This document shows positions 27,499-36,962 of a stretch of 64,000 nucleotides of DNA, piece after piece (positions within the stretch are counted from its first letter, which is position 1; every line of letters starts with the position of its first letter). The position numbers were made by a program, and so were the translations under genes. The notes beneath the pieces are model-generated. The model made no database searches. It was not told where the DNA came from and worked only from the letters and a program-made list of their open reading frames with translations. This DNA comes from Azoarcus sp. TTM-91 (GTDB lineage Bacteria; Pseudomonadota; Gammaproteobacteria; Burkholderiales; Rhodocyclaceae): the NCBI RefSeq assembly GCF_012911025.1, contig NZ_WUEI01000007.1, positions 1-64,000 on the forward strand, read 5' to 3'.

Positions 27499-28082
27499 CG
27501 CGTCGCCTCCTGCGCCTTGATCGCTGCCGCCAACTCTTCCTCCGCGCTCGGTCCGCGCCGCTTCTCCAGCGGATTCGGCCCCTGCCCGGCCAGGAAGGCG
27601 ATGCGCTTGATCAGCTCGGAGAGCGCCTGCAGCACCAGGAAGGACAGGCCCACCGGCAACAGCAGCTTCACCGGCCAGCGCACCAGCCCGCCCGGGTTGG
27701 AGGACATCTCGCCCGAGTGTATGGACAGCATCACGATGGGCCAGGACAGCCACAGGATGAGGCAGGCCATCGGCAGCATGAAGAGCAGGATGCCGATGAT
27801 GTCCACCAGGTTCTGCCCGCGTGGCGTCAGCCGGCCGACGAAGATGTCGATGCGCACATGCTCGTTGCGCAGGAAGGTATAGCCCGCCGCCAGCATGAAG
27901 ATAGCGGCGAAGAGGTACCACTGGATCTCGAGGAAGGCGTTGGAACTGGTGTGAAAGAGCTTGCGCACCAGGGCGTTGCCGGCGCTGACCAGCACCGCGA
28001 CCAGCACCAGCCACATCACACCCTGTCCCAGCCACTCGTTGATACGATCGATGGCCCGCGATAGTCTCAGCAAGATCGACAC
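27495..28082 (-). CDS. TRAP transporter small membrane subunit (DctQ), second copy
   Basis: A 195-residue, four-helix paralogue of the DctQ at 17476, sharing NAFLEIQWYLFAA and HVRIDIF. The start is the GTG at 28082, with AAGGAG eight bases upstream; an in-frame start further up would cover this site. It forms an operon with the downstream dctM. The C-terminus is charged. The gene is divergent from the phosphatase at 28222, leaving 139 bases for two promoters. Confidence 0.9.
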   Translation of the reverse strand: MSILLRLSRAIDRINEWLGQGVMWLVLVAVLVSAGNALVRKLFHTSSNAFLEIQWYLFAAIFMLAAGYTFLRNEHVRIDIFVGRLTPRGQNLVDIIGILLFMLPMACLILWLSWPIVMLSIHSGEMSSNPGGLVRWPVKLLLPVGLSFLVLQALSELIKRIAFLAGQGPNPLEKRRGPSAEEELAAAIKAQEATR

Positions 28083-28221
28083 GAGAGGCTCCTTTGGAGG
28101 GGACAGCCGTCCGCACACCGTGGCAGCGTCGCGTCTTGTACCGGCCTGCGCCATGGCCACCACGGTGGCGGGATTATTTCAATGGCCCAAGGTGCCGAAC
28201 AGCTAGGGTATCCACCTACCG

Positions 28222-28890
28222 ATGAACAGTGTTTTTTCTCCCCGCAACCCGCGCCACTGCAGGGTTTGCCTCGTCCGCCACGGCGAAACGCCATGGAATA
28301 CCGAGCGCCGCCTGCAAGGCCACATCGACATTCCGCTCAATGACAAAGGCCTCGCCCAGGCCGCCGCCGCCGCACGCAGCCTCGCCGGCCAGCCCTTCGC
28401 CGCGATCTACAGCAGCGACCTGGAACGCGCCCGCCGCACCGCCGCCGCGGTGGCGGATGCCCAGGGCGTCGCCATCCAGAACGATCCCCGCCTGCGCGAG
28501 CGCCATTACGGCGTGTTCCAGGGCCTGACCTACGACGAAGCCGCCGCCCGGCACCCGGAGGCCTATCGCAGCTTCAAGGAGCGCGACCCGGAGTTCGCCT
28601 TTCCCGAAGGCGGCGAAAGCCTGCTGGTGTTCTCCCGCCGCATCGGCGAGGCGCTGGACGAAATCGCCCGCCGCCACCCCGGCGAGCAAGTGCTGGTGGT
28701 GACCCACGGCGGCGTGCTCGATATCGCCCACCGTCTCGCCACCGGCAAACCGCTGCAGGCGGCGCGCGATTTCGCCATTCCCAACGCCGCGCTGAACTGG
28801 ATAGAACACGACGGCGACGGCTGGCGCCTGCTCGCCTGGGCGGTGCAGGACCACCTCGACGGCGCCCTGGACGAACTCCCAACCTCCTGA
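28222..28890 (+). CDS. Histidine phosphatase family protein (phosphoglycerate-mutase-like)
   Basis: A 222-residue phosphatase. The phosphohistidine motif CLVRHGETPWN is near residue 14, the second Arg/Glu pair is in LRERHYGVFQGL near 95, and the second histidine is in VVTHGGVLDI near 160. Members include GpmB, CobC and general acid phosphatases. With a true gpmA at 42585, glycolytic mutase activity is unlikely to be the role. The substrate is not identifiable and there are no cobalamin genes nearby. The first in-frame ATG at 28222 is used. Confidence 0.85.
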   Translation: MNSVFSPRNPRHCRVCLVRHGETPWNTERRLQGHIDIPLNDKGLAQAAAAARSLAGQPFAAIYSSDLERARRTAAAVADAQGVAIQNDPRLRERHYGVFQGLTYDEAAARHPEAYRSFKERDPEFAFPEGGESLLVFSRRIGEALDEIARRHPGEQVLVVTHGGVLDIAHRLATGKPLQAARDFAIPNAALNWIEHDGDGWRLLAWAVQDHLDGALDELPTS

Positions 28891-29042
28891 TCGTGCCCCC
28901 GCAGGGCTGCGGCCGCGACGGCGCCGGCAGGACAAGAGATGAAACCGACAACGTTAAATTGACGGCTTTTTTACGCAGCGCCTCGCGGGCGCTGCGCTAT
29001 CGTTAGCCGCATGCCCGCCCCGCCGACGATGCCTTTCCAGCA

Positions 29043-30470
29043 ATGAGCCGGTCCGCCCCCACCCCGCGCAGGCGCGCCCGCGCCTGGGGTGTCGCCCTGC
29101 TCGCCAGCCTGGCCACCGTACTGGCCGCAGCGCCCCTGCGCCACCTGCTGGACCCGGCGAATATCGCCATGCTCTTCCTCATCGTCGTTTTCTTCGTCGC
29201 CCTGCGCCTGGGCCGCGGCCCGGCGGTACTCACCGCCTGCGCCAACGTGGTGCTGCTCGACTACGTCATCGTGCCGCCCCACTTCGGCTTCATCCCCACC
29301 GATGTGCAGTACGTCGTCACCCTGGTGGTGATGCTCACCGTCGGCCTGGTCACCGCCCAGCTCGCCGACGGCCTGCGCCGCCAGGCAACCCACTCGGCGC
29401 TTCAGGAACGCGAAACCCGCTCACTCTACGAACTCGCCCGCGAGTTGGCCGGGAGCTCCAACGTGGAACAGGTGCATGCGGCGCTGGCGGCTTACTCGGC
29501 CCGTCATGGCCGCCGGGTGACGCTGCACCTCGGTAGCCGGGAGCCGGCGCCGGAGGGTAACCGGGCCTATCCGCTGGAGGCGGGCGATACCGCCCTGGGC
29601 ACGCTGTACGTGGCGGACAGCAAGGGGGACGAGAACAGCCCCTGGGAGGAAAGCGAACGCAACGCCGAGAACGTGCGCCTGCAGGCAGTGGCGTCGCTGC
29701 TCGCCACCGCGCTGGAACGGGTGCACTACGTGCAGCTGGCACAGAACAGCCAGGTGGAGATTGCCGCCGAGCGCCTGCGCAACTCGGTGCTCGCCGCCGT
29801 TTCCCATGACCTGCGCACGCCGATGACGGTATTGATCGGGCTGGCCGACAGCCTGCAGCTCTCCCGCGAACCGTTGCCCCCCGCGGCAGCGGAAACCTCG
29901 CTGGCACTGCTGCGCCAGGCCCGCGCCATCGGCAGCCTGCTGAACAATGTGCTCGACATGGCGCGGCTGCATTCCGGCAAGACCCGCTTGCGGCGCGAAT
30001 GGCAATTGTTCGACGACGTCATCGCCGCCAGCCTGCGCCTGCTCAAGCCGCAACTGGCCGAGCGTCCGGTGAAGGTCCGCCTGCAGCCCGATCTGCCGCT
30101 GGTGGAGCTGGACGCGGTGCTGATGGAACGGGTGGTGTGCAACCTGATCGACAATGCCGCCAAGTATTCACCCGCCGGCGCGCCCATCGAGATCGGCACC
30201 TATGTGGATGAGGCCGGCGGCCGCGCCTGCATCGAGGTGTGCGACCACGGGCCCGGCTTCCCCCCCGGCAAGCTGGCGCGGATGTTCGAACTGTTCGAGC
30301 GCGGCAACCCGGAGTCCTCGGTGCCCGGCATGGGCCTGGGGCTGGCGATCTGCCAGCGCATCGTTGCCGCCCACGGCGGCGAGATCGAGGTGCGCAACCG
30401 CCCCGAAGGCGGCGCCTGCGTCAAGCTCTGGCTGCCGCTCGGCAACCCGCCGGCCATCGGCGAAGAGTGA
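29043..30470 (+). CDS. KdpD-like sensor histidine kinase, lacking the N-terminal KdpD domain
   Basis: A 475-residue membrane kinase. It starts with a DUF4118 membrane module of four helices (about residues 15-110: NIAMLFLIVVFFVALRLGRGPAVLTA, VVLLDYVIVPPHFGF). A GAF-like part (about 130-225), a dimerisation domain with the phosphorylated His255 in AVSHDLRTPMTV, and an ATPase domain ending GMGLGLAICQRIV follow. Full KdpD is about 900 residues; the cytoplasmic KdpD/USP sensor half is missing. Its stop abuts the response-regulator gene. Potassium sensing is therefore only a guess. Confidence 0.88.
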   Translation: MSRSAPTPRRRARAWGVALLASLATVLAAAPLRHLLDPANIAMLFLIVVFFVALRLGRGPAVLTACANVVLLDYVIVPPHFGFIPTDVQYVVTLVVMLTVGLVTAQLADGLRRQATHSALQERETRSLYELARELAGSSNVEQVHAALAAYSARHGRRVTLHLGSREPAPEGNRAYPLEAGDTALGTLYVADSKGDENSPWEESERNAENVRLQAVASLLATALERVHYVQLAQNSQVEIAAERLRNSVLAAVSHDLRTPMTVLIGLADSLQLSREPLPPAAAETSLALLRQARAIGSLLNNVLDMARLHSGKTRLRREWQLFDDVIAASLRLLKPQLAERPVKVRLQPDLPLVELDAVLMERVVCNLIDNAAKYSPAGAPIEIGTYVDEAGGRACIEVCDHGPGFPPGKLARMFELFERGNPESSVPGMGLGLAICQRIVAAHGGEIEVRNRPEGGACVKLWLPLGNPPAIGEE

Positions 30471-30496
30471 TGGGCGCCGGAGTAGAATCGAACGCC

Positions 30497-31177
30497 ATGG
30501 ACGTGACCGTGCTCGTCGTCGAGGATGAACCGCAGATCCGCCGCCTGGTGCGCAACGCACTGGAGGGCGAGGGCTACCGGGTGTTTACCGCGGCCACCGG
30601 CGAGCGCAGCCTGATCGAAGCCGGCACCCGCAAGGCCGACCTCATCGTACTCGACCTCGGCCTGCCGGACATGGACGGCATGGAGGTGCTGCGCCACCTG
30701 CGCAGCTGGAGCCATGTGCCGGTGCTCATCCTGTCCGCCCGCGGCGAGGAAGATGACAAGGTGCGCGCGCTGGACGAAGGCGCCGACGACTACCTCGCCA
30801 AGCCCTTCGGCGTTGCCGAACTGCTGGCGCGGGTGCGGGCGCTGGTGCGCCGCCACGTGCGCCACGAGGACAACTCCGGCCGCCTCGCCTTCGGCAACGT
30901 GGAAGTCGACTTCGTGCGCCGCACCGTCACCCGTGGCGGAGAAGCCCTGCATCTCACCAAGATCGAGTACCGCCTGCTCACGGTACTGGCCGGCAATGCC
31001 GGCAAGGTGCTCACCCATCGCCACCTGATGCGCGAGGTGTGGGGCCCCGCCTATGCGGACAGCAACCATTACCTGCGCATTTACGTCGGCCGCCTGCGCC
31101 AGAAGCTGGAGGCCGACCCCGCCCAGCCAGTGCACTTCCTCACCGAAACCGGCGTCGGCTACCGCTTCCAGCCCTGA
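30497..31177 (+). CDS. OmpR-family response regulator (KdpE-like)
   Basis: A 226-residue two-domain regulator. The receiver domain has the acidic pair VVEDEPQIRR, the phosphorylated Asp in LIVLDLGLPDMDG (near residue 53) and the Lys in YLAKPFG. The C-terminal winged helix includes LTKIEYRLLTVLAGNAGKVLTH and YVGRLRQKLE, both typical of KdpE. The length matches KdpE (225). The ATG at 30497 gives the usual start; an in-frame ATG at 30470, overlapping the kinase stop, would add nine residues and cannot be excluded. No kdpFABC genes are in the window. Confidence 0.9.
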   Translation: MDVTVLVVEDEPQIRRLVRNALEGEGYRVFTAATGERSLIEAGTRKADLIVLDLGLPDMDGMEVLRHLRSWSHVPVLILSARGEEDDKVRALDEGADDYLAKPFGVAELLARVRALVRRHVRHEDNSGRLAFGNVEVDFVRRTVTRGGEALHLTKIEYRLLTVLAGNAGKVLTHRHLMREVWGPAYADSNHYLRIYVGRLRQKLEADPAQPVHFLTETGVGYRFQP

Positions 31178-31447
31178 GTCCGCAAGCGCCCCTCGCGCCC
31201 GGTGGCGGCAAACCAGCACGCTCGGCTTCCGCGCCGCCCGCACGCCCTCCGGAGCGCACTGAAGGCCCTGGAATCCTCCCGCTGCCGAGGCCGAGGCCGA
31301 GGCCGAAAGAAAGGCTTTCCGCGAGTAGCCGCCCGCCTCTCCACTCTCTCCGCATTTACGCTTTTTTTGCATCGCAGCATCGACTGTTTACCGGAATTAG
31401 CCATCGCAATCCCTAAGCTGGACTCATCCCCCATCCAGGAGTGAGTC

Positions 31448-31636
31448 ATGGCCTTGAAGATAGATCCGGTGCAGTGCACCAGTTGCGGCATGTGCGAATC
31501 CGTCTGCCCGACCAGTTCCATCGCCGAGCGGAAAGGCGTGTATCGCATCGATGCCGACGGCTGTACCGAGTGCGACGGCGGTGATCCGGAGTGCATGGAC
31601 AACTGCCCGGTCGACGGCTGTATTTCCTACGCCTGA
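31448..31636 (+). CDS. 2[4Fe-4S] ferredoxin
   Basis: A 62-residue bacterial-type ferredoxin. The first cluster motif is CTSCGMCESVCP (residues 10-21); the second is the longer-spaced CTECDGGDPECMDNCP. The first Cys of the second motif is in a region with the extra loop seen in Alvin-like ferredoxins. It stands 11 bases before fixA and is very probably co-transcribed. It could be the electron acceptor of the FixABCX complex. The ATG at 31448 follows AGGAGTG. Confidence 0.92.
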   Translation: MALKIDPVQCTSCGMCESVCPTSSIAERKGVYRIDADGCTECDGGDPECMDNCPVDGCISYA

Positions 31637-31647
31637 GGGCCGCCACC

Positions 31648-32493
31648 ATGCACAGCGTCGTCTGCATCAAGCAGGTACCCGACAGCGCCCAGATCCGGGT
31701 GCATCCGGTCACCAACACCATCATGCGGCAGGGCGTGCCCGCCATCATCAACCCCTACGACCTCTTCGCCCTGGAAGAGGCGCTGCGGCTGAAGGACAAG
31801 CACGGCGGCCGGGTCACCGTGATCACCATGGGCCCGCCACAGGCCGAAGCCGCGCTGCGCAAGGCGCTGTCCTACGGTGCCGACGAGATCATCCTCGTCA
31901 CCGACAAGGCTTTCGCCGGCGCCGACACGCTGGCGACCAGCTTCGCCCTGGCCTCGGCCATCCGCAAGATCGACGAAACCCATCCGGTCACCCTGGTGTT
32001 CACCGGCAAGCAGACCATAGACGGCGACACCGCCCAGGTCGGCCCCGGCATTGCCAAGCGCATGGAACTGCAGCTGCTCACCTATGTGTCCCGCATCAAC
32101 GAACTGGATGGGGCCAGCGGCACGATCACGGTGGAACGCCGCGCCGAAGGCGGCGTGCAGCTGCTCAAGACCGCCCTGCCCTGCCTGGTGACCATGCTGG
32201 AAGGCACCAACGAGATGCGCCGCGGCAGCCTGCCCGACCAGCTGCGCGCGGCGCGTCACGAGCTGACGCGCTGGGACCGCGTGGCCGCCGGCATCGAGGA
32301 CGTCACCAAGATCGGCCTGAAGGGCTCGCCTACGGTGGTGAACAAGGTCTTCACCCCCAGCCCGCGCGCCGAGAAGGCGGAAATGGTGACGGTGGACAGC
32401 GGCCGACCGGCCGACCTCGCCGTCGAACTCATCGCCCGCCTGGGCCAGCGCTTCCCGGTGGTGGAAGCGGAACTCGCCCGCCGCGCCGGCTAA
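31648..32493 (+). CDS. fixA: Electron transfer flavoprotein beta subunit, FixA type
   Basis: A 281-residue ETF subunit that binds NADH-side flavin/AMP with FixB. The opening [18 protein letters not shown] and the ETF-beta signature around [21 protein letters not shown] (near residue 112) fit FixA. FixABCX complexes use flavin-based electron bifurcation to reduce ferredoxin or flavodoxin with NADH while passing the other electrons to quinone. I chose the ATG at 31648 (GAGGG upstream) over in-frame starts inside the ferredoxin gene. First gene of fixABCX. Confidence 0.93.
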   Translation: MHSVVCIKQVPDSAQIRVHPVTNTIMRQGVPAIINPYDLFALEEALRLKDKHGGRVTVITMGPPQAEAALRKALSYGADEIILVTDKAFAGADTLATSFALASAIRKIDETHPVTLVFTGKQTIDGDTAQVGPGIAKRMELQLLTYVSRINELDGASGTITVERRAEGGVQLLKTALPCLVTMLEGTNEMRRGSLPDQLRAARHELTRWDRVAAGIEDVTKIGLKGSPTVVNKVFTPSPRAEKAEMVTVDSGRPADLAVELIARLGQRFPVVEAELARRAG

Positions 32494-32503
32494 GGAGACG
32501 AAC

Positions 32504-33598
32504 ATGAGCAACGACGCACCCGTGAAGAAGAAGCGCAAATTCGAACTCGACCCGCGGCTGGCCGCCTACAAGGGCGTGTGGGTCTTCATCGAACACGAAC
32601 GCGGCCAGGTCCATCCGGTGTCCTGGGAGTTGCTGGGCGAAGGCCGCAAGCTGGCCGACATGCTGGGCGTGGAGCTGGCCGGCGTGGTGCTCGCCGCCCC
32701 CGGCGACGATGGCCAGCGCTTCTGCCACGACGCCTTCGCCTACGGCGCCGACCTCTGCTACCTGATGGAAAGCCCGGTGCTGAAGGACTACCGCAACGAC
32801 CCCTACACCCGCGGCATGACCGAGCTGGTCAACACCTACCAGCCGGAAGTGCTGCTGCTGGGCGCCACCACCCAGGGCCGCGACCTCGCCGGCTCGGTGG
32901 CCACCACCCTGCTCACCGGCCTCACCGCCGACTGCACCAGCCTCACCATAGACCTGGAAAACCGCAGCCTCGCCGCCACCCGCCCGACCTTCGGCGGCAG
33001 CCTGCTGTGCACCATCGTGACGCTGAACTACCGGCCGCAGATGGCCACGGTGCGGCCGCGGGTGATGGCGATGCCGGAGCGCCAGGAAGGTCGCGGCGCA
33101 CTGATCAACGCGCGCATCGTGGAGCACCCGCTGGCGATGGCCGAGGAATCCATCATCACCAAGGTGCTGGACTATATCCCCGACGACAGCCGCGACAAGC
33201 CGCAGCTGCCCTTCGCCGACATCATCGTCTCCGGCGGCAAGGGCCTCGCCAAACAGGAGAACTTCCAGCTGGTGTGGGACCTGGCCCGGGTGCTGGGAGC
33301 CGAAGTGGGCGCCTCCCGCCCGGTGGTGCAGGCCGGCTGGGCCGAGCTGGACCGCCAGGTCGGCCAGTCCGGCAAGACGGTGCGGCCCAAGCTCTACATT
33401 GCCGCCGGCATCTCCGGCGCCATCCAGCACCGCGTCGGCATGGAAGGCGCGGACTGCATCATCGCCATCAACAACGACCCCAACGCGCCCATCTTCGACT
33501 TCGCCCACTACGGCATCGTCGGCGACGCGCTGCAGATCCTGCCGGCGCTCACCGAGGCCTTCCGGCAGAAGCTCGCCACCACCCGCCGCGCAGGCTGA
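32504..33598 (+). CDS. fixB: Electron transfer flavoprotein alpha subunit, FixB type
   Basis: A 364-residue ETF alpha. The C-terminal FAD-binding domain contains [19 protein letters not shown] and [26 protein letters not shown] near residues 290-335. It carries a Lys-rich N-terminal extension ([13 protein letters not shown]) before the first beta strand [11 protein letters not shown], which is typical of FixB rather than fatty-acid-oxidation EtfA. It starts ten bases after fixA behind AAGGAGA. Confidence 0.93.
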   Translation: MSNDAPVKKKRKFELDPRLAAYKGVWVFIEHERGQVHPVSWELLGEGRKLADMLGVELAGVVLAAPGDDGQRFCHDAFAYGADLCYLMESPVLKDYRNDPYTRGMTELVNTYQPEVLLLGATTQGRDLAGSVATTLLTGLTADCTSLTIDLENRSLAATRPTFGGSLLCTIVTLNYRPQMATVRPRVMAMPERQEGRGALINARIVEHPLAMAEESIITKVLDYIPDDSRDKPQLPFADIIVSGGKGLAKQENFQLVWDLARVLGAEVGASRPVVQAGWAELDRQVGQSGKTVRPKLYIAAGISGAIQHRVGMEGADCIIAINNDPNAPIFDFAHYGIVGDALQILPALTEAFRQKLATTRRAG

Positions 33599-33610
33599 AG
33601 GAGCCGCATC

Positions 33611-34912
33611 ATGAGTGAGAAATTCGATGTCATCGTGGTCGGCGCAGGTGCCTCCGGCAACGCCGCCGCCTACACCCTGGCCAAGTCCGGCCTCAAGGTG
33701 CTGCAGCTGGAGCGCGGCGAAACGCCAGGCGCCAAGAACGTGCAGGGCGCCATCCTGTATGCCGATGCGCTGGAACGCATCATTCCCGACTTCCGCGAGG
33801 AAGCGCCGCTGGAACGCCACATCATCGAGCAGCGCATGTGGGTGATGGACGAGCGCTCCTACGTCGGCAGCCACTTCCGCTCCGACGACTTCAACAAGCC
33901 GCCCTACAACCGCTACACCATCATCCGCGCCAAGTTCGACAAGTGGTTCTCCGACAAGGTGAAGGAGGCTGGCGCGCTGGTGATCTGCGAAACCACGGTC
34001 AAGGAGCTGCTGCGCGACGACAAGGGCAAGGTCATCGGCGTCGAGGTGGACCGCGCCGACGGCAGGATCTACGCCGACCTCGTCATCCTCGCCGACGGGG
34101 TGAACTCCACCCTGGCGCGCAAGGCCGGCTTCCGCCCGGAGCTGGACCCCAAGCACGTCGCGCTGGCGGTGAAGGAAATCCACTTCCTGCCCAAGGACGT
34201 CATCGAGTCGCGTTTCAACATCCAGGATGAAGAAGGCGTGGTGATCGAGATGATGGGCAAGATCACCCACGGCATGATGGGCACCGGCTTCCTCTATACC
34301 AACAGCGATTCCATCAGCGTCGGCGTCGGCTGCCTGCTGTCCGACTTCATGGAGCAGAAGATCACGCCCTACCAATTGCTGGAACAGTTGAAGGCGCATC
34401 CTTCGGTCGCGCCCATGCTGGAAGGCGGCGAGATGAAGGAATACGCCGCCCACCTGATTCCCGAAGGCGGCTACCACGCCATCCCGCAGATCTACGGCGA
34501 CGGCTGGCTGATCGTCGGCGACTCCGGCATGTTCGTGAATGCGGTGCACCGCGAAGGCTCCAACCTCGCCATGACCACCGGCCGCATTGCCGCCGAGACC
34601 GCCATCGAGCTCAGCCGCGCCGGCAAGGCGATGAGCGCCGCCAACCTTGCGCTCTATCGTCAGCGCCTGGACGACAGCTTCGTCATCAAGGATCTGAAGA
34701 AGTACAAGGATCTGCCCGACCTGCTCGACACCAACAAGCAGTTCCTCACCACCTACCCGGAACTGCTCAACCGTTCCGCCTACGCCATGCTCAAGGTGGA
34801 TGGCGAGGACAAGCGCAGCAAACAGAAAGACATCTATCGCGGCTTCCGCGCCGAACGCAGCCTCTTCGGCCTGCTCGGCGACGCCTACAAACTGTGGAGG
34901 GCATTTCGATGA
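33611..34912 (+). CDS. fixC: FixC, flavoprotein-ubiquinone oxidoreductase
   Basis: A 433-residue FAD protein related to ETF-QO. The dinucleotide-binding motif VVGAGASGNAAAYTLAKSGLKVLQLERG is at the N-terminus, ADGVNSTLARKAGF near residue 160, and GDSGMFVNAVHREGSNLAMTTGR near 305. In the complex it delivers electrons to quinone. The iron-sulfur domain of eukaryotic ETF-QO is supplied separately by FixX, whose start overlaps the fixC stop by four bases. Confidence 0.94.
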   Translation: MSEKFDVIVVGAGASGNAAAYTLAKSGLKVLQLERGETPGAKNVQGAILYADALERIIPDFREEAPLERHIIEQRMWVMDERSYVGSHFRSDDFNKPPYNRYTIIRAKFDKWFSDKVKEAGALVICETTVKELLRDDKGKVIGVEVDRADGRIYADLVILADGVNSTLARKAGFRPELDPKHVALAVKEIHFLPKDVIESRFNIQDEEGVVIEMMGKITHGMMGTGFLYTNSDSISVGVGCLLSDFMEQKITPYQLLEQLKAHPSVAPMLEGGEMKEYAAHLIPEGGYHAIPQIYGDGWLIVGDSGMFVNAVHREGSNLAMTTGRIAAETAIELSRAGKAMSAANLALYRQRLDDSFVIKDLKKYKDLPDLLDTNKQFLTTYPELLNRSAYAMLKVDGEDKRSKQKDIYRGFRAERSLFGLLGDAYKLWRAFR

Positions 34913-35208
34913 GCGACAAAGCGGTCAGCATCAAGGTCGAAGACAAGCTGTACCAGAACCGCTACCTGGTCGACGCCGAGCGCCCGCACATCCAGATCAG
35001 GGATGAAGCCATCTGCGCCAGCTGCACCACCCGCCAGTGCACCGTCTGCTGTCCGGCCGGCTGTTACGAAGGCGCCGAAGGCAAGGTGGTGCTGACCACC
35101 GACGGCTGCCTGGAATGCGGCACCTGCCGGGTGATCTGCACCACCCACCGCAACGTGGAATGGGAATATCCGCGCGGCGGCTACGGCATCCAGTTCAAGT
35201 TCGGCTGA
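34909..35208 (+). CDS. fixX: FixX ferredoxin-like protein
   Basis: A 99-residue iron-sulfur subunit of FixABCX. The Cys motifs CASCTTRQCTVCCPAGC and CLECGTCRVIC support at least one [4Fe-4S] cluster, and the C-terminal VEWEYPRGGYGIQFKFG is the FixX ending. The ATG at 34909 overlaps fixC and has GGAGGG upstream; an in-frame ATG at 34894 lies inside fixC. Last gene of the operon. Confidence 0.93.
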   Translation: MSDKAVSIKVEDKLYQNRYLVDAERPHIQIRDEAICASCTTRQCTVCCPAGCYEGAEGKVVLTTDGCLECGTCRVICTTHRNVEWEYPRGGYGIQFKFG

Positions 35209-35219
35209 CGAAGCAGGCC

Positions 35220-35260
35220 GCCGGCATTCCCGCACCCCTGCACCACGGCGGGATGCCGGC
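35220..35260 (+). terminator. Long hairpin after fixX
   Basis: GCCGGCATTCCCGC (35220-35233) pairs with 35248-35260 apart from one bulged base, with a 14-base loop. It starts 12 bases after the fixX stop. There is no T tract, so it may act with Rho or as a 3' stabiliser of the fix transcript. Confidence 0.55.
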
Positions 35261-35625
35261 AGCCGCACCTGGCCAGGCCTTTCGCAGCCCTGCAGAAGAG
35301 CGGGCGGGCCGCAGGCCGGCAACTCCGAATCCAGAACGGCGCGGGAGAGCATCGCCGTGACAAGAGCTGGACGCAAGCCCAGCCAGCCTCACCGCCGGCC
35401 ACCGGGCAAAAAAGCCGGAAACCGCATCCATGCGGACAACATGATTCAAAAGCGATAAGCGCGAAGAGCCCGAGGCCGGCAACAGCAATGGCCGCCCCGC
35501 CCCCCTTCCCTGAAGCACATCTGCTGAGCGCCCGCACGGGATGCAGCTCACCGACGCCGATGCCACTTTTCCGTGCAGGCTGCGTGGTAACATCCGCTTT
35601 TAAAAACCACGCGTTTCGAGCCCCC
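35261..35625. other. Intergenic region upstream of glyA
   Basis: About 365 bases without a convincing gene; frames through it lack both composition and family resemblance. It has several A-rich patches near 35409-35455 and a T/A patch just before glyA (35599-35607) that could include the glyA promoter. I looked for a glycine or tetrahydrofolate riboswitch and could not make one out. Confidence 0.4.
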
Positions 35626-36876
35626 ATGTTCTCCTCGCAAGACACCCTCGCCAAGGTCGATCCCGAGCTCTGGTCCGCCGTCCAGGCCGAGAACCGCCGC
35701 CAGGAAGATCACATCGAACTGATCGCCTCGGAAAACTATGTCTCCCACGCGGTGATGGAAGCCCAGGGCTCCCAGCTCACCAACAAGTACGCGGAAGGCT
35801 ATCCGGGCAAGCGTTACTACGGCGGCTGCGAACATGTGGACGTGGTCGAACAACTGGCCATCGACCGCCTGAAGGCGCTGTTCGGCGCCGAGGCCGCCAA
35901 CGTGCAGCCCAACTCCGGCTCGCAGGCCAACCAGGCGGTGCTGATGGCCTTCGCCAAACCGGGCGACACCATCATGGGCATGAGCCTGGCCGAAGGCGGC
36001 CACCTCACCCACGGCATGCCGCTGAACATGTCCGGCAAGTGGTTCAACGTCGTCGCCTACGGCCTCGACGAGAAGGAAGAAATCGACTACGACGCGATGG
36101 AAGCGCTGGCCCGCGAGCACAAGCCGCGCATCATCGTCGCCGGCGCCTCCGCCTACTCCCTGCGCATCGACTTCGAGCGCTTCGCCAAGGTCGCCAAGGA
36201 AGTCGGCGCCATCTTCTGGGTGGACATGGCCCACTACGCCGGCCTCATCGCCGCCGGCTACTACCCGAACCCGGTGCCGCACGCCGACGTTGTCACCTCC
36301 ACCACCCACAAGACCCTGCGCGGCCCGCGCGGCGGCATCATCCTGATGAAGGCCGAGCACGAGAAGGCGATCAACTCCGCCATCTTCCCCGGCCTGCAGG
36401 GCGGCCCGCTGGAGCACGTCATCGCGGCCAAGGCGGTGGCCTTCAAGGAAGCGGCCACGCCGGCCTTCCGCAACTACCAGGAACAGGTCATCGCCAACGC
36501 CCGTGTCATGGCACGGGTGCTGGGCGAGGAGCGCGGCCTGCGCATCGTCTCCGGCCGTACCGAGAGCCACGTCTTCCTGCTCGACCTGCGGGCAATGAAG
36601 ATCACCGGCAAGGAAGCCGAGGCCGCGCTGGGCCGCGCCCACATCACGGTGAACAAGAACGCCATCCCGAAGGATCCGGAAAAGCCCTTCGTCACCTCCG
36701 GCATCCGCATCGGCTCGCCGGCGATGACCACCCGTGGCTTCACCGAGATCGAAGCCGAGAAGATCGCCCACCTGATCGCCGACGTGCTCGCCGCGCCGAG
36801 CGACGAGGCGGTGCTGGAGCGGGTGCGCGGCCAGGTTGCCGAGCTGTGCGCCAAGTTCCCGGTCTACGGCGCCTGA
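35626..36876 (+). CDS. glyA: Serine hydroxymethyltransferase
   Basis: A 416-residue pyridoxal-phosphate enzyme that interconverts serine and glycine while loading tetrahydrofolate with a one-carbon unit. The lysine-containing motif [16 protein letters not shown] is near residue 224, with [33 protein letters not shown] near the start. The length matches the family exactly from the ATG at 35626; an in-frame upstream start would add unmatched sequence. nrdR and ribD follow in the same direction, an order common in proteobacteria. Confidence 0.97.
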   Translation: MFSSQDTLAKVDPELWSAVQAENRRQEDHIELIASENYVSHAVMEAQGSQLTNKYAEGYPGKRYYGGCEHVDVVEQLAIDRLKALFGAEAANVQPNSGSQANQAVLMAFAKPGDTIMGMSLAEGGHLTHGMPLNMSGKWFNVVAYGLDEKEEIDYDAMEALAREHKPRIIVAGASAYSLRIDFERFAKVAKEVGAIFWVDMAHYAGLIAAGYYPNPVPHADVVTSTTHKTLRGPRGGIILMKAEHEKAINSAIFPGLQGGPLEHVIAAKAVAFKEAATPAFRNYQEQVIANARVMARVLGEERGLRIVSGRTESHVFLLDLRAMKITGKEAEAALGRAHITVNKNAIPKDPEKPFVTSGIRIGSPAMTTRGFTEIEAEKIAHLIADVLAAPSDEAVLERVRGQVAELCAKFPVYGA

Positions 36877-36962
36877 GCCGGTCGTAAGGCGCCACCACGG
36901 GGAAGGTCCGCGGTGTACGCTGCGGCGGCACCCTCCCCGTCAGGCCAAACGGCTCCACGTCC

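Noticed and set aside
28204..28213. TAGGGTATCC near the second TRAP membrane pair, similar to the shared promoter element
   Set aside because: It is one base shorter, lies on the other strand from dctQ, and has no CCTATAAT at the expected distance.
31284..31305. Three copies of GCCGAG before the ferredoxin gene
   Set aside because: Too short and too common in high-GC DNA to carry weight.
31350..31447. Sigma-54 promoter before ferredoxin-fixABCX
   Set aside because: A GC-rich box and TTGCA near 31368 are present, but the spacing does not fit the -24/-12 pattern.
35209..35625. Riboswitch upstream of glyA
   Set aside because: No recognisable conserved core of glycine, THF or SAH riboswitches could be identified by eye.
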